Of a stretch of 64,000 bases of DNA, positions 10,781 through 20,140 are shown in pieces. A program made the translations under genes and the position numbers. Positions within the stretch are counted from its first letter, which is position 1, and every line of letters starts with the position of its first letter. Where the stretch lies: positions 31,030,301 through 31,094,300 of the forward strand of contig OZ020622.1 of NCBI GenBank assembly GCA_963971575.1, given 5' to 3'. Source of the DNA: Liopterus haemorrhoidalis. Its lineage: Eukaryota > Arthropoda > Insecta > Coleoptera > Dytiscidae. A model generated the notes under the pieces. The model was not told where the DNA came from. It did not search any database and saw nothing but the letters and a program-made list of their open reading frames with translations.

Positions 10781-11097
10781 TTTAAACACAATTTTAGGTT
10801 AAAACCTGAACTGAATAAGGTACATAAATTACGCGCTGCTGCGTGTACTTACTAAAACGTAAGTACACTGCAAATGAAGAGCGTAAACTGCGGTGCGGGA
10901 GTTGGCTACGCCGCTTGCGAACCGTATTCGTCTCCGCGCGATTTTTGCATATACGCTACTACGGTCAATCATGACAATCATTCATACGCGGAACAACAGC
11001 CGGGACAAAATGCTAAACCGGCCGAGACGCCGGGACCAATGTGTGAAACCGGGACAATCCCGATCAAACCGGAACGTATGATAAGCCTAATTAAGAA

Positions 11098-11621
11098 TAA
11101 ATAAACCAAAAGATGATTACAATTATTTAAGAATGGATGACCGTAGTTTTTAATACTTGTTAAATAAATTTCGCACAGAAATTGTAAACAATCATTGATG
11201 CAAGCCTACACATGTTGAAACATGCCGTCGGGATCAGTAAGGTGGTATCCAGGCTCTCCAACACTGTCGTGATGCTGATGCGTGCATAGAGGCTGCCGTA
11301 TACACAATGACGCTTGAATTGTGTCACTTATGACTCGATGCTTGCATCGCTCCATGCATCATAGTCTATGGGGGATTTAAGTGTTATTTTGAATTTAACC
11401 CGATTCTCAAGAGATTTTTAAATTTCTGGTCCCCTTCGAGAAATTTATAGAATTTTTGGAGTTAAGTGTTAATATGCACATTAACTTTCGTTCAGAATCG
11501 CAATTTTCAAAAAAAGTTTTATTTGAAATATATTTTTATAATTCTTTTTATTAAGAAAATAATAGAGGTGAATGTAAGTGTTGCATCACCCTATACAGGG
11601 TAATTACAGTCTTTTTATTTA
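11098..11621. other. Harbinger-shell right arm and unassigned spacer
   Basis: 11098-11376 belongs to the proposed outer Harbinger, with GATGCA-rich subterminal sequence near 11220-11370. 11377-11621 is AT-rich and shows nothing I can name. Confidence 0.4.
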
Positions 11622-12542
11622 TTTTTTAATGGGTGATACTACAGGTCAAAAGAAGGCGAAAAACCTTAAAACACCTTAGTAAAAATTTATAAAAAAAGAG
11701 ATATTAATTTTTTAAGTTTTTATAGGGAGTCGATAAATTAATGTTAGAAAAACTTGTAGTAACCTTCTAACAAATTTATTTTTATATTTTTCAATTTGTT
11801 TGTCTTAAAATCATCTGGAGTTTCGAAAATCTGCATGTTATTCGATGTGATCATTTTCAGGACAGATTTTCTGTGAACGTATGGACCGGATTGGTAAACT
11901 CACAGTTGATTGGCCCCTTTGTGTAACCAGATCGATTAAATGCTGAAAATTATTTATTTATTTATTATTATTATTATTATTTTTAATAATTTGCCAGAAC
12001 TTTTATAGAAATTTTTTATAAAAATATTTAAAGATATTCCATTAAATGTACGTCAAGAAATGTGGTTCCTTTAAGATGGTGCACCCGTGCATTTCAGCCG
12101 TTTCGTTCGTCAACACTTAAACAATGTATTTGAAAATAAGTGGATTGGTCGGGGCGGGTCCTGTTCCTTGGCCTCCCCGGTCACCAGACTTAACACCATT
12201 AGACTTTTATTTGTGGGGGCATTTGAAGACCATGGTATGCTCCACCGAAATTATGGACCAGGAGAATCTCCGTAACCGGGTGGAAGCAGCAGCGGCGGAA
12301 GTTCGACAAGGCATGGCCCTTGCAGCATATGCTAGGCGTACCCATGGGTACGCCTAGCAAGACTGCATACAACAGCAGGGTGATAACTTCGAACATCTGA
12401 TGTAAATGTGCTTATCGTTTTATTTTGATCCCATAAAAATAAAAACTTAAAAATTAATATCTCTATTATTATAAAACTTTTACAAAGGTGTTTTGACGGT
12501 TTTCGTCTTCTTTTGACCTGTAATATCACCCATTAAAAAAGA
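11622..12542 (+). mobile_element. Mariner/Tc1-like element remnant with long inverted termini
   Basis: The left end (11624-11740: TTTTTTAATGGGTGAT, then ACAGGTCAAAAGAAG) is repeated in inverse orientation at about 12425-12540, giving termini of about 115 bp. The interior holds a decayed transposase on the plus strand. The exact outer base and TSD are unclear because the flanks are A/T runs. Confidence 0.65.
11836..12400 (+). pseudogene. Tc1/mariner-superfamily transposase fragment
   Basis: Frames spell DRFSVNVWTG, then DIPLNVRQEMWFL, DGAPVHFSRFVRQHLNNVF, WIGRGGPVPWPPRSPDL and TPLDFYLWGHLK. This is the last half of the catalytic domain of a transposase common in insects, with the second D in DGAPVHF and the third acidic residue in TPLDF. 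Stops occur near 11930 and before DGAP. At 12330-12359 a 30-bp perfect palindrome interrupts the C-terminus, and the tail of the frame (QQQGDNFEHL) lies beyond it. Confidence 0.7.
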
Positions 12543-12681
12543 AAAAAAAAACTAAAACCTAGTTTTGTGAAAATGTTGTATTTATTATTATCACTTTTGT
12601 TTGTATATCTATATATATATGTCCATACTAGCCATTGAAGCTAATTAAAAATAAATTAATAATAATTATTAATGTTTGCAG

Positions 12682-12738
12682 ATGGTTATGATGTTCCTAT
12701 ATCTAACACCCCTAGTAAAGAAAAAATACAGTCTACAG
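12682..12738 (+). CDS. Mini-exon, B type (plus-strand modular gene)
   Basis: A 57-bp exon lies between TTTGCAG and GTATGT. It enters and leaves in phase 1, so a G from the previous exon plus AT gives D. The peptide is D-GYDVPISNTPSKEKIQST. It matches the module at 17079-17144 (DGYEIPISTT...). No start or stop is nearby, so it is an internal exon. The splice signals and the repeated module are seen directly. Function is unknown. Confidence 0.6.
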
Positions 12739-12811
12739 GTATGTATAACAGACCGACGGAACGCATGGGCGACCGGGGCAATCATCCAGGACCTCTGCTT
12801 ATACCATAGAC

Positions 12812-13011
12812 CAGTGTTTCTCAACTGAAAACGTACCGCGGACCAGTCAAATATTTAATTTTCTACCACGGACCTCTAAAAATGAATGAAGTATTAAACA
12901 AATTGTATATGTAAACTTTACATATATCTTAAAAATAATAATTTATAAGCGGACCACTAAAATTTAGCTAATGACCACCAGTGGTCCGCAGATCATCGGT
13001 TGAGAACACTG
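12812..13011. mobile_element. hAT-type MITE
   Basis: A 200-bp element with inverted ends CAGTGTTTCTCAAC and, inverted at the right, CAGTGTTCTCAACCG. The TSD is CCATAGAC at 12804-12811 against CCATTGAC at 13012-13019 (7 of 8 bases). It contains GCGGACCA subterminal repeats and no frame. It sits in the intron after the first mini-exon. Confidence 0.8.
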
Positions 13012-13019
13012 CCATTGAC

Positions 13020-13535
13020 AATGCAATTTTTAGTTCTCGCAAGTTATTTTCTGAAATTCTACCTCCAACGTCTTCACTTGATTTTTTTGAATTATCAATC
13101 CTTTCATTCATAAACCCGGAGAACTTCCCTTCTCTGCCCTTATACGCCTAACTAGGTGTTGGTAACTTACTATTTATTATTTATGAAGTACAGTCAGCAC
13201 TGTAATTCTGCCCGTTTTTCGTCCGCGAAAAGCCGGGCCCCCGATAGTTCCACGCACATAACAAAAAAAATCAGACGATTTATTACGAGGGGTGTTTGAT
13301 AAGTCACTGTCCTTGATAAGAGATGACTCTCAGATCGCAAATTTGCTATTATTTCTGACATTTACCATTTTTTGTAGGCATACGCACTAAGTTAACAATA
13401 GATCTGTGAAATAGTATATTTTAACAGTGTTCGGAAGCGGATAAATTTATGTTCATTTACTGTAACGAAAAAAAAAATCTGTCTGTTGATAAAGCACTTC
13501 TCCCCTATGGGCGGATCCAACAATTTTTTAGATAG
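13020..13535. other. Intron-like sequence with one mariner-like end
   Basis: There is no gene. At 13284 TACGAGGGGTGTTTGATAAGT resembles a mariner terminal repeat, but no partner end is found. The rest is featureless. Confidence 0.35.
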
Positions 13536-13600
13536 TTAAAATTACTGGCGCACAGCAACGATGGCTATTTGCGCCTAGCGAAGCCCATCTAAATGACTAC
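13536..13600 (-). repeat. 3' tail fragment of the I-type LINE
   Basis: Read on the minus strand, it contains CATTTAGATGGGCTTCGCTAG and GTTGCTGTGCGCCAG. This matches the last 70 bp of the LINE at 27686-32076 (32005-32070) and of the fragment at 14815-15296. Confidence 0.7.
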
Positions 13601-13655
13601 CAAACAATTTTTTGAGGGAAAGTTAATAATTTGAACAGATGTTGCAAACATGTAT

Positions 13656-14772
13656 GAGAAACGCTTTCTAACGTTTGTAACAATATCAATTATAACACAC
13701 AGATTTAAGCACAAACGAGCATTTATTACAACGTCATTTACAATCTGTCATACATGATTACTATTAATTTATGTCATATATATTTGTTATCATGTTATAG
13801 TTGCTATCGTAACATATTACAAAGGACGTCCGAGAACTAGTCCTGATCCTAACACGGTCGTCATTATCTTGCCCCGTCCTCGCGGCATATTCTAAAATTA
13901 ACTGGAAAATAAATCAACTTGTTATTCTAACACGGCCGTCCTACTTCTGCCACGTCATCGCTGCATCTTCAGAATCTAATAACTGCAAAATAAAACAAAG
14001 GAAACGAAAGCAAAATGTTAGTTTCACCCGTCTCCTAGAGGGTCCTGGCCATCCAGAGTTTCACTGAACTCCTTGAGGTCCCTGAATATTCAGCTATAAA
14101 CAAAACAAACACAGCTCCCTGAAGTCCCTGCCCATCCAGAGTTCCCCTGAACTCCTTGAGGTTCCTGAACATTCAGCGTAAAACAAAACCAACACAACTC
14201 CTGGAGGTCCCTGACCACCCAGAGCCAAATAAAACATGCATAACTCCTTGAGGTCCTTGACCATCCAGAGCCAATCAAAACCAATACGACCATTTTAGGT
14301 CTAACAACTCATTATGGCAAGCTATCAATTCTCAACTCAAATATCTATCAGTTTATTTAATTACAGGTTGTCTACAGAACCAACAAGCTCAGTGACTGTC
14401 GCTGCTTCATACTCAGTGCCTTATCATTTAATAAAAGCATTAAAATGTTTCTTACCGTCCTAATCATCCTCTTTTTAATCAGTTACCTTCGTACTATTTA
14501 TCTGTCAACAGACAAACGCTCGGCCATTCTGACATATTTATTTATTTCTCTTCAGATCATTACATTTGCCATTTCAGGTAAACTGCACCTTGGTCTGTTA
14601 TATAATCGCTTTCTAGCGTTTGTAATAATATCAATTAAAACACACAGATTCAAGCACATATAAGCATTTATTACAACGTCTATTTATAATCTTTCACATG
14701 TATGTCACCATGTTATAGTTGCTATCGTAACATATTACAAAAGACGTCCAAGAAATAGTCCTGATCCTAACA
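13656..14772. mobile_element. Possible TRIM-like element (short direct terminal repeats)
   Basis: Direct repeats at 13656-13854 and 14602-14772 share most of their length (CGCTTTCTA, CACACAGATT, GCATTTATTACAACGTC, GTTGCTATCGTAACATATT, ending GATCCTAACA). Between them are about 750 bp without retroviral genes, including a tandem block at 14035-14300. Short LTR-like repeats around a non-coding core suit a terminal-repeat retrotransposon in miniature. The first bases of the repeats and the TSD are ambiguous, and a decayed solo tandem is possible. A hydrophobic frame at 14445-14663 runs into the right repeat and I do not treat it as a gene. Confidence 0.45.
14035..14300. repeat. Degenerate tandem repeat
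   Basis: Four to five diverged units of roughly 60 bp, each built on CTCCTTGAGGTCCCTGA and CATCCAGAG. It lies in the middle of the TRIM-like element. Confidence 0.7.
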
Positions 14773-14814
14773 TGTATAACCCCTTCCTAAACGTCTTACT
14801 TCATATTTTCCACG

Positions 14815-15296
14815 GTGAATTTTTCCGAGGTGAAGAGTCCCCTATCTGTGACGCGTGTATCACAGATTTGTCTGTGTTACACATTTTAACTGAGTGTATA
14901 CAGTTCGAGGATGTCAGGGAGAGGTTAGGCCTGTGCTGTGACCTGTCAGTTGCTTTAGGTGACGACAGAATCAAACTTATTGTTTTATGTGTGAAGTCTT
15001 GCACCTTATTTTAATGTGTTTCTAGTTATTGACTTTGATATTCGATGGTAATTGGCCCCTTTACAGCCTCTTACCATCACCCTGAGTCTGTTCGAATTTT
15101 CGAACAGACTTTTTATATTATTTATTTGTGTTTGTCAGTGCAAGATTTCTTTTATTGAGTATGCGTATTTTTAATGATTTTATTTATATATTGTCTAATT
15201 TATTGTTTTAAATATATAGTCTAGTCATTTAGATGGGCTGCGTTAGGCGCCAATAGCCTTTGTTGCTGTGCGCCAAAAAATTTTAACTAACTCAAA
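14815..15296 (+). pseudogene. 5'-truncated I-type LINE copy
   Basis: It matches the 3' end of the LINE at 27686-32076 from the GEESPIC zinc-finger region (C-x2-C...H...C) through the 3' UTR (GCGTTAGGCG, GCTGTGCGCC) to the AACTAACT tail. Relative to that copy it lacks about 36 bp near 14968. It lies inside an intron of the modular gene. Confidence 0.85.
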
Positions 15297-15425
15297 TTTT
15301 CCACGGGGGGGTGGGGTTGATAGTCCCCTCCCTAGAAATACAATGCCCTCCCACTCCTTATAGAAACCGGTTGTTCATAAAATGGGGTGATACCAATGTA
15401 CATAATGATATATTTATTATTGCAG

Positions 15426-15485
15426 GTGAATATGCATATCCTCCCATCCCAAATAGACAGCCAAGTAATGAAATACTTGAAACAG
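15426..15485 (+). CDS. Mini-exon, A type (plus-strand modular gene)
   Basis: A 60-bp exon between TTATTATTGCAG and GTAACA, phase 1 at both ends. The peptide is G-EYAYPPIPNRQPSNEILET. Near-identical modules occur on the minus strand at 47747-47806 (EYAYPPLPIRRPSNQNVKL) and, more diverged, at 41480-41539 and 38885-38950. It is tyrosine/proline-rich, with no cysteine and no membrane segment. Function is unknown. Confidence 0.65.
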
Positions 15486-16214
15486 GTAACAAATTTTGAT
15501 TAGAGTTTAACTTGAAATAACATTTAAGATATATTGTGAAGAATATTATTAAGGTGATCAGTCGTACCCTTTTTGAGAGTTTTGTATTATTTTTAAATCT
15601 ACTGTAATGCTTTTAATGTGCTTCTTTCTTTCAAAAAAATAAAATAAAATAATAATAATAATAATAAAAATAAATAAATGAATTAAATCTCAGGCGCAAA
15701 TATCATAGAATACTTGAATTTATTTGACAGGGATTTTCTATTCAGTCAATCACAAATGGGGAAAGTGTAAAAAAATCTTCCTTGTCACCCTTTCATGCGC
15801 TGAGTCCACAGTCTTGTCCGATGTGGGAGACGATTTGGTTGAAAGCCTTACAGTCACATTGTGGGTTCGTAGTTTGAATTATCAACTGATAGTATTATAC
15901 CTGACATTATCAGGTCAACTGATAATAATAATATTTATTTTCATACTAGGCATCCTACGACGTTTACATTTGTCAGTATATACATGATAAATACATTGAA
16001 CAAAACTTGAAATACATGTTGAATACATATGCTCTTATTACTCAGATTAATTTTGAAAAATTCATCCGAATTGAAAAATGACAAAGTATTTTTTTGAGCT
16101 TGAGCTTAAATAAAGTAATTGACAATTTTTTTTATAGAATCTGGTAGATAGTTTGTAGATAGGTAGTATAGAATCTAAGTCTTGGTAGTCTGATGTTGCC
16201 ACCAGAGCGAACGG
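15486..16214. other. Intron-like sequence
   Basis: An (AAT)n-type run lies at about 15640-15680. The frame 15724-15987 has no recognisable motif. I see no bounded element here. Confidence 0.4.
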
Positions 16215-16610
16215 TTACATACTTGTTCGGGTTTTCTTTAAGGTATACCAGACAAACATATACGTTAAACTGTAAAAAGACATAATGTTACATTTCCTAA
16301 ACAGCTCTCGGCAATGGTACCTGTTAGGAACATTATTTAGGATTCTTACAGCACGTTTTTTAAGTAAAAAAAATCTGTTGACAGACGAATTTATACCCCA
16401 GTGAATGACGCCGTAAGTTGAGAGCGACTGAAAAGCAGCAAAATAAAACATATGCAGCATATCAAAAGATACAGATGTTTTCAGCCTGATGACCGTATAG
16501 ATTACCCTTTTTAGAACACTTGCCACATAGTTTACCATATGTGATCATCTAAGTTGACTGTCGATATATATCCCAAAAAAATTAACTGGCCCCCCAAACT
16601 GAATATTAAT
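16215..16610 (-). pseudogene. Non-LTR retrotransposon reverse-transcriptase C-terminus
   Basis: The minus strand reads FGIYIDSQLR and then a thumb-region segment with SLSTYGVIHWG, KKRAVRILNN and RYHCRELFRK, the usual C-terminal end of Jockey/CR1-like LINE reverse transcriptases. Palm catalytic motifs are absent, so this is a 5'-truncated fragment. A stop sits at the LR/SHM junction. Confidence 0.7.
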
Positions 16611-17078
16611 ATTAATATTGCGGTTAAGAGAAAAATTGATTTGTTAAGTTTTGTTGTTATTAAGTTCCCGTAATCGGTTTGAAATAAACTAATCCTCAAC
16701 TTTCACCATTTTCAGTTATCATTTCATTTACCATTTCCCATTTTTAGTTACCGTTTCATCATTTCCAACAGCGTTAATAGACGTATATATTATCAGCTGA
16801 ACGGATTGTATCAGGTCACCTGACATTTACCTTTAATGGAAAAATACGAGGCTGATATTTTGGTCTTTGCCGACACCGACAAAAAGTTCCCACGGTCTGC
16901 AAAGTTTTCCCAGGCTTAAGTGCCACATGCCTACTAATCAGAATCGCAAATGTAATTCCACAAACAGTAATTTGCATATACGTAGGACTCAAACATGTTA
17001 CAAATTACATTCGTGAACGATGATAAGAACTTTTATTTCTAAAAGAATAAATTATCTCTCTAATATGATTATTTTTAG
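16611..17078. other. Intron-like sequence
   Basis: I see no coding sequence or bounded repeat. It separates the LINE fragment from the next mini-exon. Confidence 0.4.
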
Positions 17079-17144
17079 ATGGCTATGAAATTCCTATCTC
17101 TACCACGAACAAGGCCACAAGTAGCAAAGAAGTAATTGTTACAG
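17079..17144 (+). CDS. Mini-exon, B type (plus-strand modular gene)
   Basis: A 66-bp exon between ATTTTTAG and GTATGT, phase 1 at both ends. The peptide begins D-GYEIPISTTNKATSS and ends KEVIVT before the G of the next junction. It aligns with the minus-strand module at 41349-41414 (D-ELKIHVSTIDQATNT...VSLT): conserved D, I, S-T, A-T and terminal T-G. Function is unknown. Confidence 0.65.
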
Positions 17145-17178
17145 GTATGTATATTACAACCCAGAGTACTGGCTAGAG

Positions 17179-17806
17179 CAGTGATGGTGAACCGATAGCA
17201 CGCGTGTCACGGGTGACACGACAAGACATTTTGGGCGACACGCATCGTTTATGGACAATCTTCGACCCAGAACAGTGAACGCATCCGGGCTCAAGTATTT
17301 GTCGACTTGAGGTCCAAACTTGAGAATCTGGAAAGAAATCGTTTGGAGAATAAAAAAGAATGCCACTACGAACAGGAAATTTGGAAGGCTTGGAACCGAT
17401 TACCGGACACTTTTAGCACTTTGAAAAATCTAGCGATGGCTTTATTCACGGTTTTTCCCCCTACGTACTTTTGTGAGACTTTATGCTCGGCGTTAAATAA
17501 TTTAAAACCCAATAAAAGAAACCAACAGATGAAGTTAGTAGCGCTTGTTTGGGCTTGAGGTGCACGAAATACCAACCTTCAATTAAAGATTTAGCAAATG
17601 CAATTCAGCAACAAAAAAATCACTAATGTAAAGAATTATTTGTTTTTCTTTTTTAACAAATAAATATATCAAATATATAAGTATTTTTTTACTAGGGCTA
17701 CAAATATCACAAAATGAGAGATGTTTCTAGACGTGATACGGCACCCGAGTTAAGCTAAGTTTTTCCGAATTTTGACACACCGAGCTCAAAAGGTTCGCCA
17801 TCACTG
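17179..17806 (+). mobile_element. hAT element, internally deleted
   Basis: The ends CAGTGATGGTGAACC and, inverted, CAGTGATGGCGAACC are flanked by a perfect 8-bp TSD GGCTAGAG (17171-17178, 17807-17814). Terminal similarity is to the widespread hAT group that starts CAGTG-TGGCGAACC. It keeps only the C-terminal end of a transposase. Confidence 0.9.
17270..17640 (+). pseudogene. hAT transposase C-terminal fragment (ZBED5-like)
   Basis: The frame reads RPRTVNASGLKYLSTMRSK and includes TVFPPTYFCETLCSALNNLK, the hAT dimerisation region in which a Y/FxCE...FS motif precedes NxxKxxxR. A TGA at 17556 and a shifted continuation (TKYQPSIKDLANAIQQQK) show decay. The catalytic domain is absent. Confidence 0.7.
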
Positions 17807-17881
17807 GGCTAGAGGTTAGCTTGAGATCAGTCAGAGTTTCTGGCACTTTATTAATAAATCATAATAAATTTATTATTGTAG

Positions 17882-18033
17882 GCGATTATGAATACCCCAC
17901 AGTTCTCGACAGATTTGGTATAAGCAAGAAGGTAACAAAACATGACCAACGATTCATTAAATTTTTAGATGGCTATGAAATTCCTTTCATCAGAAAAACC
18001 ACCACTTCCACGGACGAAGAATTAACGTCATAG
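17882..18033 (+). CDS. Fused A+B module exon, possibly terminal (plus-strand modular gene)
   Basis: After TTATTATTGTAG the frame reads G-DYEYPTVLDRFGISKK, then 12 linking residues, then DGYEIPFIRKTTTST...ELTS and TAG at 18031-18033. The first part is an A module and the second a B module. The 37 bp between them still look like an intron remnant (AAG|GTAAC...ATTTTTAG) but are open in frame and too short for most introns. Either this is one exon ending the protein or two decayed exons of 50 and 65 bp. The B part has the same length and end-stop arrangement as the minus-strand exon at 38755-38819. Confidence 0.45.
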
Positions 18034-18259
18034 GTATAATACTCACCTCATTACTAACTATTTTGTAAAATTTATTACATTTTTGTTATATTTTTTAATA
18101 ATATTTATTTGTTTCTATGCTTTTGACCCATTATGATTTTAAAACATAATTAATGTAAATTCTTTTGTAAAATTTATGACTTACAAAAAACCAAATTTGT
18201 ATTATCAAATTTTTTATTCAATAAAAAACTATAGTGTCAATAATAATTTTTACTTTCAG

Positions 18260-18309
18260 TTCAAGATGTTTACCTTTTAGATGAAATGAACATCAATCTA
18301 GTTCATTGA
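18260..18309 (+). CDS. Possible terminal exon of the plus-strand modular gene
   Basis: After TTTTACTTTCAG, entering in phase 1 like the other exons, the frame reads V-QDVYLLDEMNINLVH and stops at TGA 18307-18309. AATAAA follows at once (18310-18315). The phase match and polyadenylation hexamer support it. It would be used only if the stop at 18031 is skipped. Confidence 0.4.
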
Positions 18310-18377
18310 AATAAAATAGGAAGAAAATAAAAAGACCTTTTATTACTCTAATTAATACACCATCAACTTAAATTATT

Positions 18378-18500
18378 TATATTTATTTATTTATTTATTT
18401 ATTTAGGTGGGTTAACCAACAGAAACGTCCTAATAGACGGTCCCAATTACAGGTCAACACAAGTAAAGTAGATAATAAACAGTACAAAAAATAAATGTGT
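18378..18500 (-). repeat. (TAAA)n-tailed retroposon fragment
   Basis: A (TTTA)n run at 18383-18405 is followed by GGTGGGTTAACCAAC. Read on the minus strand this is a short body with a (TAAA)n tail, as in truncated LINE or SINE insertions. The family is not identified. Confidence 0.4.
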
Positions 18501-18523
18501 TACATTAAATGTCTTACAGAAGA

Positions 18524-18563
<40 letters not shown>

Positions 18564-19916
18564 GATTCACGGTAAGTTCATCGAAAATCAATTCATCGAA
18601 AATCAATTCATCGAATATCGATTCATCGAAAATCAATTCATCGAAAATCAATTCATCGAAAATCAATTCATCGAAAATCAATTCATCGAAAATCAATTCA
18701 TCGAATGATCAATTCATCGAATGATCAATTCATCGAAAAAAAAATATTTTGTAAATATTTGAGAGGAATGCCGAGGGGATCGGAAAGCCAAAAAAGCAGT
18801 GGTCAATAAAAGTTGACAGACTACACTTATTAAATAACTATCATACTTGGTCTATTAATAATTTTTAAATTTTCCATTCATAAAATACGCCAGGTTAAAG
18901 ATACCTGTTGGATTATTTTGAAATCGAACAGGGCTCCTTAGATCAGAAAATCCCGGTTAATGGGGTCATAAATGTACTTAATACACCCATTCTTAAAGGA
19001 TTATAAAACGGTATTTCCCCATCTGTTAAGTCTTAAGGGTTTGTATTATGTACATAGTTTTACTATTCATATTTACTATACCACACATGATTTGTTCAAT
19101 GTACGGTGATTCTAAACAGGTGGCATTGTTATGTTAGTGTGAGTTTGCTTTGTCATTAAACTAGATGATGGGTAGCTCGGTTCGCTCGGCTTCTTCTAAC
19201 CAAACCCTTACTAACCTAACCTAACCTAAGATAGTGTTTTGACATTAAACTAGAAGATGGGTAGCTCGCTTCGCTCGGCTTCTTCTAACAAAACCCTTAC
19301 TAACCTAACCTAACCTAAAATAGTGCTTTGTCCTTAATCTAGAAGATGGGTAACTCGCTCCGCTCGGTTTTAGACTTTTACTAACTAAACCTAACCTAAT
19401 TACCTTGTTTTTAGGCGCATAGTACTCTATTTTCCCCCATATTAGCCCAATTAAAATGCGTATCATTGTGTATGAATTTATAAAAATTATTTGCGTGCAA
19501 TTGCCCATAACCTGTCTTATTAAACCTTAAAAACAAAACATTTATTTCTTTTATTAAATAAGTTTTCTTATTATATTTCTTTATTTATATTCAAACACTA
19601 TGTCACTTCATTTACCTTTTTTTAAACCATATAAAAAAATGTACGCAATTATTTCTTAGTCTGTCTACTTTTATTGACCACTGCTCTTTTGACTTTCCGA
19701 TCCCCTCGGCATACCTCTCAAATATTTACAAAATATTTTTTTTTCGATGAATTGATCATTCGATTAATTGATCATTCGATGAATTGATTTTCGATGAATT
19801 GATTTTCGATGAATTGATTTTTGATGAATTGATTTTCGATGAATTGATTTTCGATGAATTGATTTTCGATGAATTGATATTCGATGAATTGATTTTCGAT
19901 GAACTCGTCGGTTACC
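18564..19916. mobile_element. Foldback-like element, copy 2 (inverted relative to copy 1)
   Basis: The 9-bp TSD TATATATAC is at 18555-18563 and 19917-19925, inside a (TA)n run. The termini are the same as copy 1 but in reverse order: GATTCACGGTAAGTTC on the left and GAACTCGTCGGTTACC on the right. The 15-bp tandem arms (18575-18735, 19743-19905) differ in unit number from copy 1. The core keeps two to three of the TTAGG-containing units (19130-19395). It has no coding capacity. The frames that translate the 15-bp repeats are artefacts. Confidence 0.85.
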
Positions 19917-20140
19917 TATATATACATATATTTTTTAAAATATTGTAGTGAACAGGAAAAAATGTCCAGATCAGTGTTGAATCTGTTAAAAGAAGAAGAT
20001 ATTCTAGCAATTGGTGAATTGATTCCCAGATTACTGTTGTAGCGGTGATTGTCTAACAGCATTTCTCAAAACATATGAGTAACAATTAAATCCAAAGTAA
20101 GGAATTAAGTTGATAGAATCTATTTCACTATTTAATATTC
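19917..20140. other. Unassigned spacer
   Basis: A short frame near 19961 reads MSRSVLNLLKEEDILAIGEL and stops. No family is recognised and no structure is seen. Confidence 0.3.

Larger units (their letters stand above)
494..11089 (-). mobile_element. hAT transposon, host of a nested Harbinger element
   Basis: The ends read TAGGCTTACTA at 494 and, inverted, TAGGCTTATCA ending at 11089. The perfect 8-bp duplication ATTAAGAA flanks them at 486-493 and 11090-11097, which is diagnostic of hAT. Subterminal GC-rich motifs (AAACCGGGACA on the left, CCGGGACAATCCCG on the right) also pair loosely. The transposase remnant lies on the minus strand at 9600-10780. Harbinger-1 (589-9484) sits only 95 bp inside the left end. 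Confidence 0.85.
144..11376. mobile_element. Possible outer PIF/Harbinger element (shell of the nest)
   Basis: Imperfect terminal inverted repeats start AACCCTCCCCATACACTATG at 144 and, read inward from 11376, ATCCCCCATAGACTATG. Both are flanked by TTA (141-143 and 11377-11379), the 3-bp TSD type of PIF/Harbinger. GATGCA/ATCGA-rich similarity continues for some tens of bases inside each end. The only coding remnant of its own is the short HARBI1-like start at 347. Everything from 494 to 11089 is a later hAT insertion. The ends are diverged, so this call is an inference. Confidence 0.45.

Noticed and set aside
10874..11104. 76-residue frame near the right end of the hAT element
   Set aside because: It covers the GC-rich subterminal region and terminal repeat of the transposon. 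No motif and no partner.
14445..14663. Hydrophobic 72-residue frame that looks like a signal peptide
   Set aside because: It runs into the right direct repeat of the TRIM-like element, and AT-rich DNA often yields such hydrophobic frames.
15724..15987. 87-residue frame with a hydrophobic C-terminus
   Set aside because: No start context, splice signals or similarity. Sits in AT-rich intron-like sequence.
18509..18724. Frames on both strands through the second foldback arm
   Set aside because: Same artefact. They also read through a (TA)n run.
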